Assembly (NCBI GenBank): GCA_902603905.1
Contig: CACKWM010000002.1
Coordinates: 1 to 64,000 of the forward strand
DNA from: an uncultured Pelagibacteraceae bacterium
GTDB taxonomy: Bacteria > Pseudomonadota > Alphaproteobacteria > Pelagibacterales > Pelagibacteraceae
DNA: 64,000 nucleotides
Direction of reading: 5' to 3'
Position numbers and translations under genes: made by a program. The notes under the pieces were generated by a model. That model ran no database searches, had not been told where the DNA came from, and saw only the letters and a program-made list of their open reading frames with translations. This document shows positions 1 to 6,329 of the stretch, one piece after another. The first letter of the stretch is position 1. The number at the start of each line of letters is the position of its first letter.

Positions 1-266
1 TTACCACTTGCAGGCATTGGCATTAGTTTATTTTCTCCAAGAATTCTAGCTACTCTCATTGTTGGCTGTGCACCTTGTCCTAACCAATACTTAATTCTAT
101 CTGATTCTAATCCAACTCTTTCTTTTTTTTCTTTGGGTAATAATGGATTAAAAAAACCTAATTTTTCAATAAATCTTCCATCTCTTGCGAAACGACTGTC
201 TGCAACTACAATTTTATAGACAGGTCTTTTTTTGGTTCCTCCCATTGATAGTCTTAATTTTAACAT
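1..266 (-). CDS. rpsP: 30S ribosomal protein S16 (partial, C-terminus outside window)
   Basis: The minus strand from the ATG at 266 reads [20 protein letters not shown] and continues with [21 protein letters not shown], the conserved S16 core. S16 is a small-subunit protein that binds 16S rRNA and helps 30S assembly. About 88 residues are present and the reading frame runs off the left window edge. A GGAGAA ribosome-binding site sits just ahead of the start. The start lies only 13 bp after the ffh stop, so rpsP is probably cotranscribed downstream of ffh, an order common in alphaproteobacteria. Confidence 0.95.
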   Translation of the reverse strand, partial: MLKLRLSMGGTKKRPVYKIVVADSRFARDGRFIEKLGFFNPLLPKEKKERVGLESDRIKYWLGQGAQPTMRVARILGENKLMPMPASG

Positions 267-279
267 TTATTCTCCTTTT

Positions 280-1638
280 TTATTTAAGTTGATTTAAAAG
301 CTCTGGAGGTATTCCTTTATCAGACATACCCTTCAGATTTCCTTTTGACATCTTCTTCATCATTTCAGACATCATTTTAAATTGCTTTAGCAATTTATTG
401 ATAGTGGCCACATCTGTTCCAGAGCCATTAGCAATTCTTTTCTTTCGAGAACCGTCAATAATTTTCGGATTTTCTCTTTCTTTTTTTGTCATAGATAAAA
501 TTACAGCTTCATTTTGAGTTACAATTTTTTCATCTATTCCCGCCTGATCCATTTGAGATTTTATTTTTGAAACACCTGGCATAAAAGACATAACTCCTTC
601 TATACCTCCCATTTTTTTCATTTGTCTCAATTGAACTAAGTAATCTTGCATAGAAAAACTTCCTTTTTTTAAATTCTCTTCTGCTTTTTTTATATTTTCT
701 TCGCCTAAATCTTGTGCTGCTTTTTCTACTAAGGAGACAATATCTCCCATTCCAAGAATTCTGTTTGCAATTCTGTCTGGGTGAAAAACTTCAATATTGT
801 CTATTTTTTCTCCTATTCCCAAAAATTTAATTGGCACTTGAGATACAAATTTCATACTAACAGCTGCTCCGCCTCTTGCGTCACCATCAGCTCTAGTTAA
901 AATAATACCTGTTAGATTGACAGTATTTTTAAATTCCTTTGCAACTTCCGCAGCTACTTGTCCTGTTAATGAATCTGCAACTAAAAAAGTTTCTGTAGGA
1001 TTAATTATACTTTCAATTTGTTTTATTTCACTCATCATTTTCAAATCAATTTGAGTTCTTCCTGCAGTATCAAATAATATAATTTCAGCTCCATTAAGAT
1101 TTGCTGCACTTACAGCTCTTCTACAAATATCTGCTGGCAGTTGACCCTCAATTATTGGAAGTGTAAGAATATTATTTCGTTCACCGAGTGATTTTAATTG
1201 TTCTTGTGCGGCTGGCCTGTATATGTCAAGGCTGACCATCATTATTTTCTTTTTTTTATTAATTTCTAAAAATTTTGCTAATTTTGCTGTAGTTGTTGTT
1301 TTTCCTGAACCTTGTAACCCAACTAACATCATTGATACAGGCGGAACTGCATTTATATTGATCTCAGAATTATTTTCGCCTAATAATTTTACAAGCTCAT
1401 CATAGACAATTTTCACTACCATTTGACCTGGTGAAGTTGAACGTACTATTTCTTGTCCTAGTGCCTTTGGTTTAACATTTGCTATAAATTCTTTAGCAAC
1501 TGTTAGAGACACATCTGCTTCTAAAAGAGCCTGTCTTATATTTCTCAAGCCTTCATCCACTTGCTTTTCATCAAGTGAAGGCGATTTTTTTAAAGAAGAA
1601 AAAATTTCTTCAAATTTATTTGTTAAATTTTCAAACAT
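280..1638 (-). CDS. ffh: Signal recognition particle protein Ffh
   Basis: Ffh is the GTPase of the signal recognition particle. It binds signal sequences of nascent membrane and exported proteins together with 4.5S RNA, then docks on FtsY. The protein has an N domain (residues 1-95), a G domain with Walker A GLQGSGKT near residue 107 and DTAGR near 190, and a Met-rich C-terminal M domain with FKMMSEMMKKMSKG near the end. I start at MFENLTNKFEEIF, the usual Ffh N-terminus; an in-frame start 27 nt upstream would run into the structured leader. The length of 452 aa is normal. rpsP follows after 13 bp. Confidence 0.97.
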   Translation of the reverse strand: MFENLTNKFEEIFSSLKKSPSLDEKQVDEGLRNIRQALLEADVSLTVAKEFIANVKPKALGQEIVRSTSPGQMVVKIVYDELVKLLGENNSEININAVPPVSMMLVGLQGSGKTTTTAKLAKFLEINKKKKIMMVSLDIYRPAAQEQLKSLGERNNILTLPIIEGQLPADICRRAVSAANLNGAEIILFDTAGRTQIDLKMMSEIKQIESIINPTETFLVADSLTGQVAAEVAKEFKNTVNLTGIILTRADGDARGGAAVSMKFVSQVPIKFLGIGEKIDNIEVFHPDRIANRILGMGDIVSLVEKAAQDLGEENIKKAEENLKKGSFSMQDYLVQLRQMKKMGGIEGVMSFMPGVSKIKSQMDQAGIDEKIVTQNEAVILSMTKKERENPKIIDGSRKKRIANGSGTDVATINKLLKQFKMMSEMMKKMSKGNLKGMSDKGIPPELLNQLK

Positions 1639-1659
1639 AATAATTACACACAGCAGTAA

Positions 1660-1742
1660 TCGCACTAGTGGGCGAACCCTCGCTGACTAGTGTCGATCTC
1701 TTTGTTTCCAAAGACACCGCAAATTTAATGTTTTTGCGGAAA
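1660..1742 (-). ncRNA. Structured 5' leader of ffh (candidate ffh cis-regulatory RNA motif)
   Basis: This unusually GC-rich segment lies directly upstream of ffh. Read on the minus strand it forms three hairpins: CCGCAAA/TTTGCGG (1733-1739 with 1717-1723); a 6-bp stem closed by a GAAA tetraloop (1709-1714 with 1699-1704); and CACTAGT/ACTAGTG arms (1686-1692 with 1663-1669) enclosing an inner GCGA/TCGC stem. The GAAA tetraloop appears only on the minus strand, which supports the ffh-sense direction. A cis-regulatory motif preceding ffh has been described in P. ubique and marine metagenomes; I infer this is an example. It is not SRP RNA itself, because the conserved SRP apical loop is absent. 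Confidence 0.7.
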
Positions 1743-1751
1743 CGCGACCAA

Positions 1752-1777
1752 ACTATAATAGAGGTTCAAAATGTCAA
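1752..1777 (-). promoter_or_regulatory. Candidate promoter for the ffh leader
   Basis: On the minus strand a perfect TTGACA (1772-1777) is followed by TATAGT (1752-1757), just upstream of the structured ffh leader. The 14-bp spacing is shorter than the ideal 17. A register using TATTGA as the -35 gives 16 bp. The position between the divergent ffh and dapF genes fits a promoter, but the assignment is tentative. Confidence 0.35.
1754..1759 (+). promoter_or_regulatory. Candidate -10 element for dapF-ftsY
   Basis: A perfect TATAAT lies 40 bp before the dapF start, and the matching -35 position holds only a weak TTTTTG. It overlaps the back-to-back ffh promoter candidate on the other strand, so the two SRP-pathway transcripts would start from nearly the same spot. 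Confidence 0.4.
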
Positions 1778-1799
1778 TAAATAAGTTAAGTATAAATAT

Positions 1800-2777
1800 A
1801 TGGAAATTAAAGCTTTTAAAATGGATGGATTGGGTAATGACTTTGTCATTATTGATCAAAGAAATAAAAAAATTGAGCTTAGCAATGATCAAATTTTAAA
1901 AATTTGTGATCGAAGTTTTATTGGTTGTGATCAGCTTATTATTATAGAACAATCTCCTTTTAATTTTTTAAAGGAAGAATTTGATCCAGGAATTATTGCA
2001 GAAATAAATTATAACCTAGGCGATCATAAGATTAAACCGGATAATATAAAAAACATTTATAATCACCTAACAAGAATATATGCTAAATTAAAATTTTATA
2101 ATTCAGACGGGAGTAGTTCAGGTGCTTGCGGAAATGGAACCAGATGTGTAGCATATTTATTATCAAAAGAAATAAACAAGAATGAAATCACATTTTGGAT
2201 TCAGAATAGTTTGGCAGCAAATGAAATTGGAAATCCAATTATACCATCAAAAATACTAGGTAATAATTTAGTTGAAACAATTATTGGTGTACCGCAAACA
2301 AATTGGGATGCAATCCCAATAAGTAAACCTTTGGATACTAAAAATTTAGGAATAGAAATTAAGGATAAAAAAAATTTTATAACAAAAGGAGGGATTGGAG
2401 TTAATGTAGGTAATCCTCATGTTATATTTTTTGTTGAGGATATTGAAAATTTTGAACTAGAAAAAATTGGTCCTAAAATAGAAAATCATAAATTATTTCC
2501 CAATAAATGTAATGTTACACTTGCAAAAAAAGTAACTAATAACCATTATAAAGTTAAGGTTTGGGAAAGAGGAGCTGGATTAACTAAAGCTTGTGGAACA
2601 GCAGCTTGCGCAACAGCAGTGGCAGCAAATTTAGAAAAATTGGAAAATACCCGAACTGAAATTGAATTTGATTTAGGAAAATTATTAATTTCAATAGATG
2701 AAAATAAAAATATTGCTATGAAAGGACCTGTTTCCGAAATAAAAGAAATAGATATTAAATTTAATGGGAATATTTGA
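1800..2777 (+). CDS. dapF: Diaminopimelate epimerase with an internal insertion
   Basis: DapF interconverts LL- and meso-diaminopimelate for lysine and peptidoglycan synthesis. The N-terminal KMDGLGNDF motif, the first catalytic Cys in GACGNGTRC (C110) and the second in KACGTAAC (C265) are all present. The protein is 325 aa, about 50 longer than the usual 270-280. The extra length is mainly a block at residues 52-93 between the GCDQLIIIE strand and the KLKFYNSDGS strand. No strong ribosome-binding site is seen. The gene overlaps ftsY by 14 nt. The usual alphaproteobacterial mtaB between dapF and ftsY is absent. Confidence 0.95.
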   Translation: MEIKAFKMDGLGNDFVIIDQRNKKIELSNDQILKICDRSFIGCDQLIIIEQSPFNFLKEEFDPGIIAEINYNLGDHKIKPDNIKNIYNHLTRIYAKLKFYNSDGSSSGACGNGTRCVAYLLSKEINKNEITFWIQNSLAANEIGNPIIPSKILGNNLVETIIGVPQTNWDAIPISKPLDTKNLGIEIKDKKNFITKGGIGVNVGNPHVIFFVEDIENFELEKIGPKIENHKLFPNKCNVTLAKKVTNNHYKVKVWERGAGLTKACGTAACATAVAANLEKLENTRTEIEFDLGKLLISIDENKNIAMKGPVSEIKEIDIKFNGNI

Positions 2778-3681
2778 AAAATTTAAATTAGGTTTTAAAA
2801 AAAGTGCATCTACTTTTACATCTGGATTAAAAGATATTATTACTAAGAAAGAGATCGACGATAAAACTTTAAGCAAAGTTGAAGATTATTTAATTTACTC
2901 AGATGTTGGCGTTGAAGCTGCAGCAGATATAAAAGATATTATTGCACAGGAAAAAATTGATCCAAGAAAAAATATTATGGAAGAAATAAATATTATTTTA
3001 AAAAATTACATAGTTTCTCTAATGAAGCCCTTAGAGAATGAGAATTTTTTTAATAATAAAGAAAAATTAAATGCAGTTCTAATTTCTGGAGTGAATGGCG
3101 TTGGAAAAACAACTACTATTGGAAAAATGGGTAAAATTTTAAAATCCAATGGAAATAAAGTTATTTTTTCTGCGTGTGACACATTTAGAGCTGCTGCGAT
3201 TGAACAGTTAGAAAATTGGGCAAATAAAATAGATGTGCAGATTGTTAAATCAGCACAAGGATCTGATCCTGCCTCTGTCGCTTATAAAGCTGTAGAACAA
3301 GCAATTCAAAATAATTTTAGCCATGTATTAATTGATACAGCTGGTCGACTACAAAATAAAAAAAATTTAATGGAAGAATATAAAAAAATTGCCAATGTAA
3401 CAAAAAAAATAGATCCAAGCGCTCCTCATGAAGTTATTTTAATTTTAGACGCAACTTCTGGTCAAAATGTTATTAACCAAGTAGAAGAATTTAATAAAAT
3501 TATTCCCATTACTGGTTTAATTATGACCAAACTAGATGGAACTGCAAAAGGAGGAATTTTAATAGCTTTGGCCAGAAAATATAAACTTCCAATTGTAGCT
3601 GTTGGATTGGGAGAAAAAGAAGATGATTTGCAAATTTTTAATGCAGAAAAGTTTGCTGATGCATTTATTCAAACTAATTAA
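2764..3681 (+). CDS. ftsY: Signal recognition particle receptor FtsY
   Basis: FtsY is the membrane-associated SRP receptor GTPase; GTP hydrolysis with Ffh releases nascent chains to the translocon. Walker A GVNGVGKTTTIGK lies at about residues 109-121, DTAGR near 195 and TKLDGTAKGG near 259. At 305 aa it is a minimal form: an NG domain preceded by a short basic helix MGIFEKFKLGFKK, without the long acidic N-terminus of E. coli FtsY. It starts inside the dapF 3' end, so translational coupling is likely. Its end overlaps the convergent downstream gene by 8 nt. Confidence 0.96.
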   Translation: MGIFEKFKLGFKKSASTFTSGLKDIITKKEIDDKTLSKVEDYLIYSDVGVEAAADIKDIIAQEKIDPRKNIMEEINIILKNYIVSLMKPLENENFFNNKEKLNAVLISGVNGVGKTTTIGKMGKILKSNGNKVIFSACDTFRAAAIEQLENWANKIDVQIVKSAQGSDPASVAYKAVEQAIQNNFSHVLIDTAGRLQNKKNLMEEYKKIANVTKKIDPSAPHEVILILDATSGQNVINQVEEFNKIIPITGLIMTKLDGTAKGGILIALARKYKLPIVAVGLGEKEDDLQIFNAEKFADAFIQTN

Positions 3682-4240
3682 TCAAATTCTGAGATATTAA
3701 AGGCTTATAATAATTGCATTTATAAGTGTCATTCATTGTTAAATAACCACAATTTTTTGTAACGGATGAAATAATAAAATCTAATTTACCCTTAGTTGAA
3801 TATTTGTGTAATTTATTTGTTGATATATCAAATTTAAAATTTTGATTAATATTTTTAATTGCACTAACCATAATTAAAGTTTTGTTATCTTTCAGCAAAT
3901 AATAAGCAAAGTCCTCGGGAAAAACTGGAAAATCATAATTCGATAGATAAAATTTTGCATGTGTTGGAAACCAGTCATAGGTTATTAATGGTTTAGCTTC
4001 TTTTGTTTTCTTATTATAAATATATAAATCTTGGGGATAATCAGTAATATAATTAAATTCTTCACCTTTGGCTAAAATAGATTTTTCTCTTGTTTTAAAA
4101 AAAAGAACAAAATTTTTATTATGAGAGTCCATTTTTCCTATATGAAAAATATCATCTATATTTGTTAAATTATTTTCTGCTTTAGAGTTTTGAACAATTA
4201 ATAATAAAGAAATAATTATACTTAAAAATTTAAACTTCAT
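3674..4240 (-). CDS. Hypothetical exported protein
   Basis: I do not recognise this 188-aa protein. It begins with a clear signal peptide (MKFKFLSIIISLLLIVQNSKA, predicted cleavage after SKA), so it is probably periplasmic. The mature part is rich in aromatic and charged residues, alternating short strands without an obvious repeat, and has two Cys near the C-terminus (NCGYLTMNDTYKC) that could form a disulfide. It is the last gene of the long minus-strand run and lies 51 bp after the hydrolase gene. Its 3' end overlaps that of ftsY by 8 nt. Confidence 0.75.
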   Translation of the reverse strand: MKFKFLSIIISLLLIVQNSKAENNLTNIDDIFHIGKMDSHNKNFVLFFKTREKSILAKGEEFNYITDYPQDLYIYNKKTKEAKPLITYDWFPTHAKFYLSNYDFPVFPEDFAYYLLKDNKTLIMVSAIKNINQNFKFDISTNKLHKYSTKGKLDFIISSVTKNCGYLTMNDTYKCNYYKPLISQNLIN

Positions 4241-4291
4241 TTAAAACAAAAATAAAATTTAATTTTGTATATGTTTTGTTTAAATTGTGAC

Positions 4292-5104
4292 TTAATTTAA
4301 GCTATCAATGAATTGTTTAAGTTCGTTTAAAAGCTTTTCATTATATTCCATCATGTGATCGTCATATTTTGAAAAATAGGAATATTTGGGTTCATTAGCT
4401 AGATTATATAATTTTTTTCCCATCCAAAATGGTACTAATTTATCAACTTCTCCGTGCATAATTAAAATAGGAGATTTTATGTTTTTAATCTTTTTGTCAC
4501 TTTCATATTTATCCTTAAGCAAAATACTTACTGGAAAAAAAGGATAGTGGCTTTTACCAACACTAACCATTGAAGTAAAAGGAGTTTCCAAAATTACACC
4601 AGCAAAATTTTTATTTTGAGCAATTTCTGTTGCAACACCAGTGCCTAGAGATTCTCCATAAATAATAATACTTTCTTCTTTTACTCCTTTATTGGCTAAC
4701 CATCTAAGTGCACCTTTTGCATCTTCATAAAGACCCTTTTCTGTTGGCTTTCCTTTATTCCCACTAAAACCTCTCCAGGCAATAATAAGGAAATTAACAT
4801 TCATATTTTTAAAGTGATTAATTTTATATATTCTATTTTCTAAAGTCCCAGCATTACCATGCAAAAATAAGATAGTTTTATAATCACCAGAATTTTTTTT
4901 ATGATACCATGATAAAAGTTCAATATTATCTTCTGTTTTAATTTTTACTTTTTCTACTGAAACATTTAGTTTCTCACCAGAATAATTATTTATTGCAGGA
5001 TAATATAATAAGTTTCTTTGAAAAAAAAATAAAACAAATGTAATAACTAAATATCCTAATAAAATTAAAATTAAAATATTTATTAAACTCATTTTTTTAT
5101 TCAT
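4292..5104 (-). CDS. Alpha/beta hydrolase (BEM46/ABHD13-like, membrane-anchored)
   Basis: This 270-aa protein has one N-terminal membrane segment (residues about 8-28) followed by an alpha/beta hydrolase fold. FLHGNAG forms the oxyanion region, GESLG carries the nucleophile Ser, the Asp is in HGEVDKLVP, and the catalytic His is in DDHMMEY. FYYPA-like residues after the anchor are typical of the BEM46/ABHD13 group. The substrate is unknown. The start codon sits in an ATGAATAA overlap (8 nt) with the stop of the MFS gene, so the two are coupled. Confidence 0.85.
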   Translation of the reverse strand: MNKKMSLINILILILLGYLVITFVLFFFQRNLLYYPAINNYSGEKLNVSVEKVKIKTEDNIELLSWYHKKNSGDYKTILFLHGNAGTLENRIYKINHFKNMNVNFLIIAWRGFSGNKGKPTEKGLYEDAKGALRWLANKGVKEESIIIYGESLGTGVATEIAQNKNFAGVILETPFTSMVSVGKSHYPFFPVSILLKDKYESDKKIKNIKSPILIMHGEVDKLVPFWMGKKLYNLANEPKYSYFSKYDDHMMEYNEKLLNELKQFIDSLN

Positions 5105-6320
5105 TTACTAAATTTTTATTTTTTAAAATAAAATATAAATAAGAAAAAATACAAATTAATAAATAAACAAAAAAAGATATTTGAAAACTGACTACTTCGC
5201 TTTTTCCTAAATTTTGAGATAAATCAATAATTAAACCAATTCCCCATTGCATTATAAAAGTGCCTACAAAAATAAGTAAATTAAATGATGTAAGTGATTT
5301 TCCTGCTAAACTAGTTGGAAAAGATAGTGCTACAGCAGGTTGCGTAAGTGTCAATACAATTGAAGTGAGTATATAAATTGTAAAATGTATTGCCCCTGCA
5401 TTTTCGCCTGAAATAATAATAACAAATAAAGATAAATAACTAATTGGCAATCCAAGCTTCATTAGTTGCATCGACTTGAGGCCAAGTTTTGTAATTTTAG
5501 GTAAAATGTAACCAAAAATAAAAAAGGCTATTAACATTGTTGTATTTATCCAAAAAAGTCCTGTTGCACTCTCCAGGGGAGAATATCCAGTAACTCTTAC
5601 CATCCACGGTCCAGCCCATAAAGTTTGAATTGCAACCATTCCCCCATAATTAAATAAACCAAGAGGAATTGTACTTCTAAAAAATTTATTTTTCCAAACA
5701 ACTGATAAAGACCCTGCATTTTTTTCATGGTTACTATCTTCTGTCTTCCATGAAGGAATAAAAAAAAATGTTAAAATTATAATAAGAAATATTAAAATAG
5801 CTATTAAACCAAATATCCATCTCCATCCGATAACTGGCAATAAAAGTTGTACAGGCAATGTTGAAAAAACAAAACCCATTGAAAGTACCATTAACATCCA
5901 GGCGTTTGCTCTTTGTTGGTATTCATCTGCAAACCAAATTCTATAACCTGTTAAAGGTCCCATTAAACATGCACTAACACCAACCCCAATCAAAACTCTT
6001 GATATAAGCAAACCGGAAAAGCTTTGAGCCAAAGCAAATGCAACCGTACCAATAATTGCAATTAATAAAAATGACGAAATAACTTTTTTAGGACCATGCC
6101 TATCAAGTAAATATCCAAGTGGTATTTGCATAGATGCAAATCCTAAAAAATAACCACCAGCTAACAATCCTAGATCACCAGCGGTTAAATTAAATTCTGA
6201 AGTTAATAATGGTGATAAAGTTGCAGTAATTGCTCTTAAAAGTGCAGATATAAAATAACCACAAGCAAAAACAAAAAAAATTAAAACCGCTTTTTTAATC
6301 GGTAAAATATTTTTTTCCAT
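5097..6320 (-). CDS. Major facilitator superfamily transporter
   Basis: This 407-aa protein has about 12 hydrophobic segments. The MFS loop 2-3 signature appears as GYLLDRHGPKK (residues about 70-80). The N-terminal half contains GLLAGGYFLGFASMQIPLG, typical of organic-anion or nitrate-type carriers. The substrate cannot be read from the sequence. It lies 9 bp after dctM and overlaps the hydrolase gene by 8 nt, so it may be part of the same transcript as the TRAP transporter. A role in moving organic acids would be inference from position only. Confidence 0.88.
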   Translation of the reverse strand: MEKNILPIKKAVLIFFVFACGYFISALLRAITATLSPLLTSEFNLTAGDLGLLAGGYFLGFASMQIPLGYLLDRHGPKKVISSFLLIAIIGTVAFALAQSFSGLLISRVLIGVGVSACLMGPLTGYRIWFADEYQQRANAWMLMVLSMGFVFSTLPVQLLLPVIGWRWIFGLIAILIFLIIILTFFFIPSWKTEDSNHEKNAGSLSVVWKNKFFRSTIPLGLFNYGGMVAIQTLWAGPWMVRVTGYSPLESATGLFWINTTMLIAFFIFGYILPKITKLGLKSMQLMKLGLPISYLSLFVIIISGENAGAIHFTIYILTSIVLTLTQPAVALSFPTSLAGKSLTSFNLLIFVGTFIMQWGIGLIIDLSQNLGKSEVVSFQISFFVYLLICIFSYLYFILKNKNLVNE

Positions 6321-6329
6321 TTATCTAAA

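Noticed and set aside
1223-1405. Plus-strand reading frame opposite ffh
   Set aside because: It is a shadow of the ffh coding sequence with no family-like features. The same applies to other open frames opposite or inside glcF, glcD, tsaD, hslU, rho and dctP.
1639-1665. Upstream start for ffh (MRLLLCVII)
   Set aside because: It lies at the edge of the structured leader and is not Ffh-like; the conserved N-terminus begins at 1638.
1660-1742. SRP (4.5S) RNA gene
   Set aside because: It neighbours ffh and is structured, but lacks the conserved SRP apical-loop sequence; a cis leader fits better.
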